64,000 bases of DNA from VRUE01 sp963762205 (lineage in GTDB: Bacteria > Actinomycetota > Thermoleophilia > Solirubrobacterales > 70-9): positions 248,001 through 312,000 of the forward strand of contig CAVXJZ010000003.1 in the NCBI GenBank assembly GCA_963762205.1. Reading direction: 5' to 3'. The first letter of the stretch is position 1. The number at the start of each line of letters is the position of its first letter. This document shows, one piece after another, positions 9,500-17,471 of this stretch. The position numbers and the translations under genes are program-made. Below the pieces are notes generated by a model, which was not told the origin of the DNA, made no database searches, and worked only from the letters and a program-made list of their open reading frames with translations.

Positions 9500-10468
9500 T
9501 CAGTCGAGCGGGCCGCAGCGGAGCGCCCCGAGCACACGCGGATGGCTGTCGATCACCGGCGTGTCAATGAGCTCGAAGCCCTCGAAACCCGCATGGCGGG
9601 CCATCGCGTCCAAGCCTGCGGGGGTGAAACCCCAGTACACGAAGTCATCACGGGCATAGACCTCTCCCGGCGCGGGGATGTGAACCGCCGCGGAATCGAA
9701 AGTCCGATCCGTCGGCCCGTGGGTCTCGAGCAGCACCCTTCCGCCGGCCGCGAGGCGCCGTCGAATGATCTTCAGCAGCCCCAGCGGGTTCTCCACTCGG
9801 TGCAGGATCCCGAAGCAGAGGATGAAGTCGAACGTCTCCCCGAGCTCGTCCAGATCGAATGCATCGATGCGTTGGTAGTCGACCTCGGAGTCCAGTAGCT
9901 CGCGAATCGCGGCGAACCCCTCGCCTCCCTGCAACTCGACACCCCAGCGCGAGCCGACCCACTCCCTGTACTGCTCGTTGTCGACTGCAACGACCCGCCC
10001 CGCTCCGCGCGCCTCGGCGAGGAACGCATAGAAGCCGTCGAAGGTGCCGATGTCGAGCACGCTCATGCCGCCGAAATCCTCGGGCAGGGCCGGGACCCGG
10101 TAGCGGTGATCACGGGCGACGCCGTGGGTGTAGAGCTCCCTGGAGCGGTCGAGTGAGAACGTGTGAAACCAGAGTGGCACCCGATCAAGGACGGCCGCGG
10201 CCGTCTCCGGATCCGTCTCGATCTGGATCAGATCGGCCACCTGACGCTCTGCGGCAGTTGGTTCGGGAGGGGCTTCCAGAGGTGCCAGACACTCGTTTGC
10301 AACGGTCTGGCTCCTGATGGCACTGTCCGCTTCCTGCGGTGCGGAGTCCTGTTGTTGGGACGTCAGATTGGCGTTTGGCGCGATGCTGCCCCCTTTGGTC
10401 GGTTGTCTCTCCGACTCCGAGACTATCGGTGCGTACCGTTGAGGCTCATCGCTTCCCCCTGCGACCAC
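9500..10468 (-). CDS. class I SAM-dependent methyltransferase, CmoB/DUF1698-like
   Basis: The first 80 or so residues are low-complexity and may be an over-extended start; the folded part begins near QVADLIQIETDPETAAAVLD. RVPLWFHTFSLDRS and RYRVPALPEDFGG resemble the entry region of tRNA (mo5U34) methyltransferase-like DUF1698 proteins. The SAM site follows as MSVLDIGTFDGFYAFLAEAR, with the acidic residue in VVAVDNE, then DLDELGETFDFILCFGILHR and RRLAAGGRVLLETHG. The substrate cannot be told: relatives modify tRNA or small molecules. The gene stands alone between the toxin-antitoxin operon and PIN remnants. Confidence 0.65.
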   Translation of the reverse strand: MVAGGSDEPQRYAPIVSESERQPTKGGSIAPNANLTSQQQDSAPQEADSAIRSQTVANECLAPLEAPPEPTAAERQVADLIQIETDPETAAAVLDRVPLWFHTFSLDRSRELYTHGVARDHRYRVPALPEDFGGMSVLDIGTFDGFYAFLAEARGAGRVVAVDNEQYREWVGSRWGVELQGGEGFAAIRELLDSEVDYQRIDAFDLDELGETFDFILCFGILHRVENPLGLLKIIRRRLAAGGRVLLETHGPTDRTFDSAAVHIPAPGEVYARDDFVYWGFTPAGLDAMARHAGFEGFELIDTPVIDSHPRVLGALRCGPLD

Positions 10469-10640
10469 CGGCGGAGTCGTGGTCGATCAAGCCCCAGTCG
10501 ACCTCCTCGCTGACGACGTCCTTGGAGTCCCCCGTGGGAAGCCAGGCTCGGATCGGGTTGTTCATAGACGACAGCGAATCTGCGCCCGTCGGATCGTACG
10601 CCGTAGAAGCGCCAGTCCGAATCGCCTTGGTTCCGCAGTC
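10446..10640 (-). pseudogene. possible remnant of a small conserved protein
   Basis: Two minus-strand frames join into a plausible small protein if one base is shifted near 10570: DSDWRFYGVRSDGRRFAVVY and then NPIRAWLPTGDSKDVVSEE, WGLIDHDSAGGRRGK, ending at TGA 10446. The coherent composition suggests coding origin. I do not recognise the family and the call could be chance. Confidence 0.25.
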
Positions 10641-10886
10641 GAGCGCATGCTGGACGGCTTGCGCGAGGAACCGGTGGATCGCGGTGTGCAGCGTGCGGTC
10701 CTGGCGACGATGCGCGAGCTTGCAACCGTCGGCCCCCACGGCGCCTATCGCTTCCCCCCCACGGATCTGGCGGTTGCCGTCGCCGCCCAGCATGCGGGCA
10801 TCGGCATCCAGCACTTCGATCGGCACCTCGAGCGCCTTGGTGAGCACCTCGGCGTCGAGTCGCACTGGATCTCCAGCCCTTCGTGA
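10625..10886 (+). pseudogene. C-terminal remnant of a VapC-type PIN toxin
   Basis: The plus frame ending at TGA 10886 reads VQRAVLATMRELATVGPHGA, FPPTDLAVAVAAQHAGIGIQ, HFDRHLERLGEHLGVESHWI. This is the usual end of actinobacterial PIN-domain toxins, with the (P)DLLIAA-type helix and the HxDxDF-like strand. The N-terminal half, with the first catalytic aspartate and the VDTS-type start, is missing upstream and no antitoxin gene accompanies it. Confidence 0.4.
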
Positions 10887-12542
10887 CTATCGGCTGGCTG
10901 CGACCACACGGCCGGCCAGTGCCTCGAGGTCGAGCGAGCCCCAGCCGCTTGCCCGGTCATAGCCGGGTCTAGCCCGGCAGCAGCCGACGCGAAACAGGTC
11001 GTTGTTGCCCTGGGTGACGTCGCGGAACAGCCCGAGGGAGCCATCGCTGGCGGCCTGGTAGAGAAGCGGGTTGAGCAGTCCAGGCTGCCGCACTCCGGCG
11101 GCCGCCGCCGCCTGGGCGGCAAGCAGCGCTCCGCCGCCAAGCAGCGGTGCCGCTGCGCTGGTCCCTTCCACCGAATTCCATTGTCCGCCGCTGCGAATCG
11201 CGTACCCCGGAAAGCCGCTGGAGTGGAAGGCGACGTCGGGAACCGTGCGGAAGCTGGACGACCCCAGATTGCCCCGCTGGTAGGCCGGACGGCGAACGAA
11301 GCGGCTCGTCCCCCCGCCGCCGGCCTTCGGCGAGCCGAACAGGAGGTCGTTCCAGACCACCTCCGAGGCGATCTCGTTGTCGCTCGTCAGCGTCAGCCGC
11401 GTACCGCCGACCGAGGTGACGAAGATGGAGGAGGCCGGGTAGACGACCGTGCGGCGCCTGGTGAAGCAGGCGCTGGAGCCGCTGTCGCCGGCGGCGTTGA
11501 CGACGGTGATCCCGGCTCCGGCGGCCATCGCAAGCACGTATTCGAGCAGCCTGGCGGCCGGCCTCCTGAACTGCGGCTCGCAAAAGCCGAGGCTCGAGGA
11601 GATCACGTCCGGTAGCTCGCCGCCGCCGGCCCTCGTGTCCAATGGCGCGGCGAACAGGCGCACGAGGTCGCCGGGCGCGGTGCCGGATTCGTAGATGTCC
11701 ACCTGCGCTCGCGGGACGATCGAGGTGAGGATCTGGGTGTCCAGCTGGCTCTCGTTGCCCGGTTCGAGCCGGCGGCGCAGGCCGACCAGGTGGACCGTGG
11801 GGCGCAGGGCGACGAGCCCAAAGCAGCGGGCGAACTGGTTGAGGGCGCGCTGATCGAAGCCGTCGAACTCCACCAAAGCGATTCGCGTGCCCTGCCCGAA
11901 CAACCCCCGTGCGTGCAGCGAGTCGATGCCGTAGGCGGTCAGGTACTGGTTTGGGGTCAGGCCGCCGGAGCGCACTCCTTGCCTGCAGCCCGCCGGGGTC
12001 CCGGTTCGCCGCGGGGTCGCCCCTCGCGCGGCGGCTCGACCCCGACCGCGCGCAGCGTGGGCGCTGCTGCGCCCAAGGACGGGTGGGCCGGGGGCGAGGA
12101 GCACGGGCCCGATCAGCCTGCGTAACCGGCGGGGCGGGGGGAAGGCCCGCCGCCGCTGGCGACGTGAGAGCCGCGCGATGGCGAAGCCTCGGGTCGCGTC
12201 CAGTTTCGCGTTGCGGATCCCCTTGCGACGCAGGTACCGGCGCACCCGTCGCCAGGCGGAGTTGGTCGCGCCGAAGCGGCGCGCCAGGAAGCTCGCCGAG
12301 GCGAAGTTGCGGTACATGCCCGACCCCGGCGTGGAGACAGCCTGCGCGAAGGCGGAGAGATTCGCCTGCCTGTGCCGCAGGCCGATCACCACGGCCTCCC
12401 TGTTTCGGGCGGCGGCCCGCGCGCCGCTCGCCATGGGCGGGACGGCGAGCGCGGTTACTACGGCGAGCGCGCCGGCCAGAACCAGCGCGGCAAGTGCGGG
12501 ACCCGCAGCCGGTCGAGAGTCCAGTGCTCGCAGCGAACTCAC
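10887..12542 (-). CDS. S53-family serine-carboxyl peptidase (sedolisin/kumamolisin type), secreted
   Basis: The start is GTG 12542, overlapping the upstream metallopeptidase stop as GTGA, followed by a hydrophobic segment (GPALAALVLAGALAVVTALA) that should act as signal peptide. Residues about 50-170 resemble the S53 prodomain (LSAFAQAV, YRNFASASFLARRFGA). The mature region has GNESQLDTQILTSIV with the catalytic Glu and Asp, VVNAAGDSGSSAC with the oxyanion Asp, and SVEGTSAAAPL with the nucleophilic Ser. RDVTQGNND and YDRASGWGSLD near the C-terminus match the calcium-site region. At 551 residues the length is normal. It probably acts outside the cell in protein degradation at mildly acidic pH. 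Confidence 0.85.
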   Translation of the reverse strand: MSSLRALDSRPAAGPALAALVLAGALAVVTALAVPPMASGARAAARNREAVVIGLRHRQANLSAFAQAVSTPGSGMYRNFASASFLARRFGATNSAWRRVRRYLRRKGIRNAKLDATRGFAIARLSRRQRRRAFPPPRRLRRLIGPVLLAPGPPVLGRSSAHAARGRGRAAARGATPRRTGTPAGCRQGVRSGGLTPNQYLTAYGIDSLHARGLFGQGTRIALVEFDGFDQRALNQFARCFGLVALRPTVHLVGLRRRLEPGNESQLDTQILTSIVPRAQVDIYESGTAPGDLVRLFAAPLDTRAGGGELPDVISSSLGFCEPQFRRPAARLLEYVLAMAAGAGITVVNAAGDSGSSACFTRRRTVVYPASSIFVTSVGGTRLTLTSDNEIASEVVWNDLLFGSPKAGGGGTSRFVRRPAYQRGNLGSSSFRTVPDVAFHSSGFPGYAIRSGGQWNSVEGTSAAAPLLGGGALLAAQAAAAAGVRQPGLLNPLLYQAASDGSLGLFRDVTQGNNDLFRVGCCRARPGYDRASGWGSLDLEALAGRVVAASR

Positions 12543-13400
12543 TGCGCTGGCGCCAGGGTGAGGTTGCTCTTCAGGTGAGGCCTCAGCTCCTGTTCGATGC
12601 TCGCCACGAGCTGTTCGTATTCGCTCGGGCAGGTTTCCAGCCTCGATTCGGGGAGGGCTTCGAGTTCTGCCACTTCTTCGTATGACCCTTCGCTCGAGCC
12701 CGCCACCCAACAGAGGACGGCGAAGGCACGCTGAAGATCGAGCGCGTGGACATCGGCATAGTCGGCGAGGGCGGGCGGTTCCTGGCGGCCTGAGAAGTTT
12801 GCCCAGAAGGCAGCGGCGTCGGCGGCGTATCGGGAGCCTTCGGGGACCTGCAGGAGCACGACGGTCGCGATCGAGTCGGCAGCGTCCTCTTCTTTGCCGA
12901 GGACGGGAAGGTCGAAGTTGGCGATCAGGGCGTGTGCGAACTCGTGAGCGAGGATGAACGTGTTGACCGCCCCCGCCTGTTCGCCGAGTTCTTCGTCGCC
13001 GATTTCGGGGTTGCTGTTCGACTCGACTTCGAAGATCAGCGCGGCGAACCCGTAGGGCAGCGTGATCAGGTTTTCCCTCGGTTCGTAGAAGGGGCCGCCG
13101 CCGATGCCGTTGACGCCCTGCACGAAGAGCGGGTTCGGCAATTCGAATGCTTCGGCGAGCGAGGCCGCGACGTTCTTGGTTTCGCTTGCCGTGAGCAGTT
13201 CGTAGCCGACGGCGTCTTCTTCGGTTTCCGGCCGCTGCCAGGCGACCCGAACCTTCCCGTTTCCGGAGCCCTCGGTGCTTTCCGAGGTCGATGTCGACGA
13301 TCCGCCGCAACCGGCGCCGAGCCAACGCAGCGAAGACGGCGATGAGGACCGCGCCACCGGCGAAGCGCGCTCCGGTCGAGGACGAGGGCACGGCCGACAT
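12539..13400 (-). CDS. DUF4344-like metallopeptidase, probable lipoprotein, one frameshift near its N-terminus
   Basis: The catalytic region reads NTFILAHEFAHALI followed by EEDAADSIATVVL, a HExxH zinc site with a downstream acidic ligand as in DUF4344 metallopeptidases. The C-terminal half contains SLEGSYEEVAELEALPE-like helical sequence and CPSEYEQLVA. The N-terminus from ATG 13400 (AGGAVLIAVFAALA) is a signal segment, but it joins the CGGSSTSTSES stretch, a lipoprotein-style Cys, only if one base is removed around 13311-13323. The 862-base span is a multiple of three plus one, which agrees. Without the fix, the body could start at a downstream codon and stay cytosolic. It is translationally coupled to the S53 peptidase. 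Confidence 0.65.
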
Positions 13401-13457
13401 CCTATGTGCCGAACAGGCCAAGGAGGGTCCACCCCAATCGGCATAATTGTGCTCGGC

Positions 13458-13811
13458 ATGGGGATCCTGCAGGTGCGTCCAAGGCTCGAACCGGGTGAGA
13501 CCCTGCGCTGGAAGGCGCTGGCCAATCGGGTCGTCAGTCCGAAGGTGACGTCGGGGGGCCGGCTGGTCGTCACAGACCGGCGCGTCTTCTTCCAGCCCAA
13601 CCGCTTCGACACGGCGCTGGGACGGAAGCTCTGGGAGTGCCCGCTCGACGCTGTGACGGGCATTGAGACCGTCGGCCGCGATGCAGCCATATTCGCCGGG
13701 GGAACGCGCAAGCGCCTCGGAGTCCAGACCGCGGATGGCGAGGAGGTCTTCGTCGTCAATCGCCTGGATAAGAAGGAGGAGGAGCTGCGCAACCTCCTCC
13801 CCGGCGTCTGA
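13458..13811 (+). CDS. small GRAM/PH-like domain protein
   Basis: The product from ATG 13458 (an in-frame GTG lies at 13449) is 117 residues: MGILQVRPRLEPGETLRWKA, then GGRLVVTDRRVFFQPNRFD, WECPLDAVTGIETVG and KRLGVQTADGEEVFVVNRL. The LVVTDRRVFF strand followed by an I-x-V/T-G strand pattern is that of bacterial PH/GRAM-like domains. It is soluble, with no signal peptide. The role is unknown; such domains often bind membranes or protein partners. Confidence 0.65.
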   Translation: MGILQVRPRLEPGETLRWKALANRVVSPKVTSGGRLVVTDRRVFFQPNRFDTALGRKLWECPLDAVTGIETVGRDAAIFAGGTRKRLGVQTADGEEVFVVNRLDKKEEELRNLLPGV

Positions 13812-13900
13812 GCACAGCCATCGCACGGTCGCTCTCCCCGTGCCCGCATATCCAAGGGAACCCGTGAACCTGCTTGGGCAGCGAAGCAGGCGACCGTTCA

Positions 13901-13973
13901 TGGAGCTAGCCGGACTCGAACCGGCGACCTCCTGGGTGCGATCCAGGCGCTCTTCCAGCTGAGCTATAGCCCC
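13901..13973 (-). tRNA. tRNA-Ala (anticodon CGC)
   Basis: The minus strand gives a complete 73-base cloverleaf. The acceptor arm GGGGCTA pairs with TAGCTCC (one G-U), the D arm contains AGCTCAGCTGGAAGAGC, the anticodon stem is CCTGG/CCAGG around the loop ATCGCAC, and the T arm contains GTTCGAGTC. The anticodon CGC reads Ala codon GCG, common in this GC-rich genome. No CCA is encoded; the discriminator base is A. Confidence 0.93.
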
Positions 13974-14060
13974 GAGATGCGTGCCTGGGAGGATCGTCCC
14001 AGGCCACTCGCAAAGGCAAGGATAACCGCATAGGCTTTAGCTTCCCCACGTAACTCGCTT

Positions 14061-15026
14061 ATGGGAATTCTCGACGAGGCAATCCGGGAGCATCTCGAGC
14101 TCAAGCGCCAGCACGGCGCCGACCATTCCGAGCTGAAACAGCTCGAGGACCAGGCCTTCGGCCCGGGCGAGCGGCCGGGCGCGGAAGGGGCCGAGCCGGA
14201 CTCTTCGGACCCCGCCGCGGAGGCCCCCACAGCCTTCATGGCGCAGCCCGAGCTCGGGGAGGACGCGGACGGCGAGGTCGACATCGACGCTCCCGAGCCG
14301 CCCCCACGGCGCCGCGAGCCGGCGCCCGGGCTGGCCGACATCCAGGAGCCGCCGCCCGAGGAAGATCCGGCCGCGGAGGAGCCCGAGCAAGAGCCGGTCG
14401 CGGAGGTTGAGGAGCCCGTGCGGGAGTCGATCGTCGATGAGCCCGACGAGGGAGCGGCGGAGGAGGAGCAGCCGGCCGCCGAACACGAGACCGTGCCCGA
14501 GCCCCAGGCCGAGCCAGGCAGTCACACGACCGCAGAGCGCCACGCGATCGCCGACCAGCCGACACAGATGTATGACGTCGAGGAGGAGCTCGCCTCGACC
14601 GAGGCGCCGGCGCCGCCCGACGAGGACCTCGTCGGCGAGGAGATCGGCGAGGCCCGCCTCGCTCCGGCCGAGCCGATCGTTCCCGAGGAGGCCGCCCCGG
14701 CCGACGGGGAGGACGAGGACGACGACTTCTTCGACGAGCAGCGCCTCTCCGACGAGCTCGACCAGGCGCTGGAGGCTCCGGCCGAGCCGGAGCCGGAGCC
14801 GGAGCCGGAGGTCGAGCCCGAGCCGGAGGCGGAAATTGAGCCGGCCTCAGAGGAGCACGAGGTCGTCGTCGATCGCTCCGACGAGCCCGAGGCGCAGCCC
14901 GCGGCGAAGGGCGACGCCGACGAGGACGTCCTCGAGGAGACACCGGACTTCCTCGAGGAAGCCCCCGAGGACGACCAGCTCTGGTTCGAGCAGAAGCCCC
15001 CCAAGGACTTCGACTTCGACGACTGA
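14061..15026 (+). CDS. highly acidic, Pro/Glu-rich disordered protein
   Basis: The 321-residue product opens with an amphipathic helix (MGILDEAIREHLELKRQHGA) and is then almost entirely Glu, Asp, Pro and Ala, with EPEPEPEPEVEPEPEAE-type repeats near residues 245-265. It ends in an aromatic-acidic tail (DDQLWFEQKPPKDFDFDD). No enzyme or membrane motif is visible. Short N-terminal helix plus acidic tail proteins are common in actinobacteria without a known role. The conserved-looking ends suggest the two termini are the functional parts, with the middle as a spacer. It lies between two tRNA-Ala genes. Confidence 0.65.
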   Translation: MGILDEAIREHLELKRQHGADHSELKQLEDQAFGPGERPGAEGAEPDSSDPAAEAPTAFMAQPELGEDADGEVDIDAPEPPPRRREPAPGLADIQEPPPEEDPAAEEPEQEPVAEVEEPVRESIVDEPDEGAAEEEQPAAEHETVPEPQAEPGSHTTAERHAIADQPTQMYDVEEELASTEAPAPPDEDLVGEEIGEARLAPAEPIVPEEAAPADGEDEDDDFFDEQRLSDELDQALEAPAEPEPEPEPEVEPEPEAEIEPASEEHEVVVDRSDEPEAQPAAKGDADEDVLEETPDFLEEAPEDDQLWFEQKPPKDFDFDD

Positions 15027-15047
15027 CCCACCTAGACTCCTGGGTGC

Positions 15048-15120
15048 GGGGCCATAGCTCAGCTGGCAGAGCGTTCGGTTTGCATCCGAAAGGTCGCCGG
15101 TTCGAATCCGGCTGGCTCCA
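15048..15120 (+). tRNA. tRNA-Ala (anticodon TGC)
   Basis: A complete 73-base cloverleaf: acceptor GGGGCCA with TGGCTCC, D arm AGCTCAGCTGGCAGAGC, anticodon stem TTCGG/CCGAA around loop TTTGCAT, T arm GGTTCGAATCC. The anticodon TGC decodes GCN alanine codons. CCA is not encoded (discriminator A at 15120). Confidence 0.95.
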
Positions 15121-15401
15121 TCGTCAGGGATCGAGGTAGTCCTCAGCTTGTCGGATTCGCCGCCGTTGGCCATTTCGCGGCATCTGACCGGCACCACCGA
15201 GCCGTCCGATCGCACGAACTTGACCTGAACCCTTTCCAGGCGCTCCTCTCGGATCAGGATCAGGTCGAAGTCGCAGTCCTCGCCATAGGGGATCGCGATC
15301 TTGTGACCCCGGCGAAGCAAGTCGGAGGCGACCATCAGCTCGGCGTAGTCGCCCTTCCCCTTGAGATTGAGGATCGAGTTCGCCGATCCGCCGCCGGCCA
15401 T
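15121..15401 (-). pseudogene. truncated PD-(D/E)XK endonuclease-like gene abutting the tRNA
   Basis: From ATG 15401 the minus strand reads NSILNLKGKGDYAELMVASD, LLRRGHKIAIPYGEDCDFDL and RLERVQVKFVRSDG, VRCREMANGG. This is the N-terminal two thirds of the small PD-(D/E)XK nuclease family related to intron-encoded endonucleases: an E in the first helix, the CDFD acid and the QVK motif are all present. The usual C-terminal part (a W/Y-rich strand and closing helix) is missing and the frame runs on into the tRNA-Ala gene. It looks like a remnant cut at the tRNA end, which can mark an old integration event. Confidence 0.5.
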
Positions 15402-15496
15402 CCACCGACGCTAGCGCCGCGCCATTCACGACTCAATGCGAGCCTGTGCCGAAACAGTGCCAATCAGCGCGCGATTCGCGCCGGGCGCGCCGCCGG

Positions 15497-15895
15497 TCAG
15501 CCGGCGAGGCCGATCATCAGCTGCGAGTGGTCGTTCGGGTCGACCTTGACCGGGACCTGGGCGCCGGGCTGGAGCTGGCCGATGACCGCGGGGGAGACGA
15601 CCTGCTTGTGGGTCACGGTCGACTGGCTGCCGCCGACGTCGACGGTCAGCTCGAACTGAAGCTCGGGCTGCATGTTGATGTTGGCGCCGGTGGCCTGCAT
15701 GGCGACGATCGTCGCGGTGCCGTCGACGCCTTCGTTGGCGAGCCGCTCGGCGAGCTCCTGGTCGGCCTGCACGCCCTGCACCATCTCGTTCGCCTGCGCG
15801 AGGCCGTCTTTCATCATCTTCAGGCTGCCGCCGCGTTCCTTCTTCATCTGCTTTCCGGTCTTGCTCAGGTCCCTCATGTCCTTGAACATGCCCAT
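15497..15895 (-). CDS. small protein with a beta-domain shared with the divergent neighbour
   Basis: The 132-residue protein has a charged helical N-terminus (MGMFKDMRDLSKTGKQMKKE, then helices to about residue 55) and a beta-rich C-terminal domain: GTATIVAMQATGANINMQPE, LQFELTVDVGG, GQLQPGAQVPVKVDPNDHSQ. The pattern G-x-A-T-I ... E-L-T-V ... G-x-x-V-x-V-x-x-D-P-x-D/N recurs in the next gene and recalls DUF3592-like domains. No transmembrane segment. Function unknown. Confidence 0.6.
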   Translation of the reverse strand: MGMFKDMRDLSKTGKQMKKERGGSLKMMKDGLAQANEMVQGVQADQELAERLANEGVDGTATIVAMQATGANINMQPELQFELTVDVGGSQSTVTHKQVVSPAVIGQLQPGAQVPVKVDPNDHSQLMIGLAG

Positions 15896-15992
15896 CTCGG
15901 TGCGCTCCTTTGCTCAGGGGACCCCTGCCAGCTCCCCGGGTTGTCGAGCCGACACTATCGCCACGGGCATCCGCGCGGTGTAAATTCCTCGC

Positions 15993-16397
15993 GTGTTCGT
16001 CACCGGCGTGTTCCTCTTGATCCTCGGGCTGATCGGCCTGGTCTTCACGGTCGCGCCGCCGGTCGAGGAGGCCCGCCTGGGCGCCCTCGGCGTCGCCCTC
16101 GGCTGCGGCCTCAGTGGCCTGCTGCTCGTCTACCTCGACGCGCCGGGCAGGCGCGAGAAGCCACCGCCCGGGAGCGTGCGCGGCAGGGCGACGATCCTCG
16201 ACGTCGCCGGCACGACCGGCTCGGTCAGCGGCTACCAGATGGTCGAGCTGACGCTCGAGGTGCGGCCCAAGGGCGGCGGCGTCCCCTTCCAGGTCAAGCG
16301 CAAGTTCTCCTCCGGACGCCTCGGCCGGATCGAGGCCGGGCGCTCGTTCGACGTCCACTACGACCCGGCGAACCCGGAGAAGATCGACCTCGGCTGA
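15993..16397 (+). CDS. two-TM membrane protein with DUF3592-like beta-domain
   Basis: It starts at GTG 15993 with two hydrophobic segments (VFLLILGLIGLVFTVAPPV and LGVALGCGLSGLLLVYL), followed by a soluble domain: RGRATILDVAGTTGSVSGYQ, MVELTLEVRPKGG, RKFSSGRLGRIEAGRSFDVH, YDPANPEKIDLG. This domain is the same fold pattern as the divergently transcribed gene at 15497-15895. Its last 40 bases overlap the convergent lipA gene. Function unknown. Confidence 0.6.
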   Translation: MFVTGVFLLILGLIGLVFTVAPPVEEARLGALGVALGCGLSGLLLVYLDAPGRREKPPPGSVRGRATILDVAGTTGSVSGYQMVELTLEVRPKGGGVPFQVKRKFSSGRLGRIEAGRSFDVHYDPANPEKIDLG

Positions 16398-17383
16398 GCC
16401 GCACTCAGACCGTGTTCGGTGCGGACTGGGCGGCTCGACGCTGGCCGGTCGGGCAGGTTCTGGTCGGCGTGGTAGCTGGAGCGGACCAGCGGGCCCGACG
16501 CCACCGACTCGAAGCCGAGCTCGACGGCGGCCCTCTCCAGCGCCTCGAACTCCTCCGGGTGCCAGTAGCGGACGACCGGCAGGTGGTTCTCGGTCGGCCG
16601 CAGGTACTGGCCGACGGTCAGCACCTGGACGCTGTGCTCGCGGAGGATCTCGAAGGCCTCGACCATCTCCTCGAAGCTCTCGCCGAGGCCGACCATCAGG
16701 CCCGACTTGGTGACGACCTCGGCGCCGCCCATCTCCTTTGCAATGCGCAGCACCCGCGCCGAGCGCAGGAACTGCGAGCCCCGCCTCGCCTTCGGATAGA
16801 GGCGGGGCACGGTCTCGACGTTGTGGTTGAAGACGTCGGGCCGCTCCGCGATCACCCGGGCGAGCGGCATCTCCTGGCCGCGGAAGTCGGGCGTGAGGAC
16901 CTCGACCTTGCAGCCCGGCGCCTGCATGCGGATCGAGCGGATCACGCCGACGAAGGCGCCGGCCCCGTAGTCGGGCAGGTCGTCGCGGTCGACCGAGGTG
17001 ACGACCGCGTGGCGCAGCCCCATCTGCTTCACCTGATTTGCGACCCGCAGGGGCTCGAGCGGGTCGTTCCAGGTCGGCACCCCGGTCTTCACGTTGCAGA
17101 AGCCGCAGCGGCGGGTGCAGGTGTCGCCGAGGATCATGAAGGTCGCCGTGCCGCGCTCCCAGCACTCGCCGACGTTGGGGCAGTTGGCCTCCTCGCAGAC
17201 GGTGTGCAGGTTGTCGGCGCCGATCGTCGCCTTCAGCCGCCGGTAGTTGGGCCCGCCCGGGGCGGGCACCTTCAGCCAGGGTGGCTTGCGGGCACGGCGG
17301 AAGGGGAGGGTGCCGTCGGTCTCGGCCGCGATCCCGCCCGGCTTCGCCCGCGACCGCGTCGCCGTGCTTCGCGCCTCGCTCAT
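16358..17383 (-). CDS. lipA: lipoyl synthase
   Basis: A radical-SAM enzyme that inserts two sulfurs into octanoyl groups on lipoyl domains. The auxiliary [4Fe-4S] cluster motif C-x4-C-x5-C is visible as CEEANCPNVGEC and the radical-SAM motif C-x3-C-x2-C as CTRRCGFC. The core continues with VTSVDRDDLPDYGA, ERPDVFNHNVETVPRLY, SGLMVGLGES and LTVGQYLRPTENHLPV. The 341-residue length includes a C-terminal tail of about 25 residues beyond the usual end (SSYHADQ), which overlaps the convergent neighbour. The start ATG overlaps an upstream mini-ORF by ATGA, so translation is probably coupled through the chain from lipB. Confidence 0.95.
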   Translation of the reverse strand: MSEARSTATRSRAKPGGIAAETDGTLPFRRARKPPWLKVPAPGGPNYRRLKATIGADNLHTVCEEANCPNVGECWERGTATFMILGDTCTRRCGFCNVKTGVPTWNDPLEPLRVANQVKQMGLRHAVVTSVDRDDLPDYGAGAFVGVIRSIRMQAPGCKVEVLTPDFRGQEMPLARVIAERPDVFNHNVETVPRLYPKARRGSQFLRSARVLRIAKEMGGAEVVTKSGLMVGLGESFEEMVEAFEILREHSVQVLTVGQYLRPTENHLPVVRYWHPEEFEALERAAVELGFESVASGPLVRSSYHADQNLPDRPASSRPVRTEHGLSAAQPRSIFSGFAGS

Positions 17384-17471
17384 GGCGCCAGGCTCCGGGC
17401 GGGCACGCTGTGTCGCTCGGCGCTCATGGCGCCAGGCTCCGGGCAGGCACGGTGTGTCGCTCGGCGCTCAT
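17380..17471 (-). repeat. 44-base tandem duplication encoding two chained 15-codon mini-ORFs between lipB and lipA
   Basis: Two copies of a 44-base unit (17381-17424 and 17425-17468) differ at only two positions. On the minus strand each copy carries an ATG frame of 15 codons plus stop: MSAERHTVPARSLAP (17424-17471) and MSAERHSVPARSLAP (17380-17427). The first overlaps the lipB stop by ATGA, the second overlaps the first by ATGA, and the lipA ATG overlaps the second by ATGA. Three successive four-base overlaps would let ribosomes restart from lipB to lipA. Whether the peptides matter or the repeat is only a slippage duplication is not known. Confidence 0.8.

Noticed and set aside
12543..13901. 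Upstream extension of the S53 peptidase frame to 13901
   Set aside because: The extension is out of frame with the metallopeptidase gene and has biased Arg-rich composition; the GTG at 12542 with signal peptide is a better start.
17381..17468. Second tandem repeat as a possible CRISPR or attachment site
   Set aside because: Two adjacent copies without spacers, explained by a duplication that keeps ATGA coupling.
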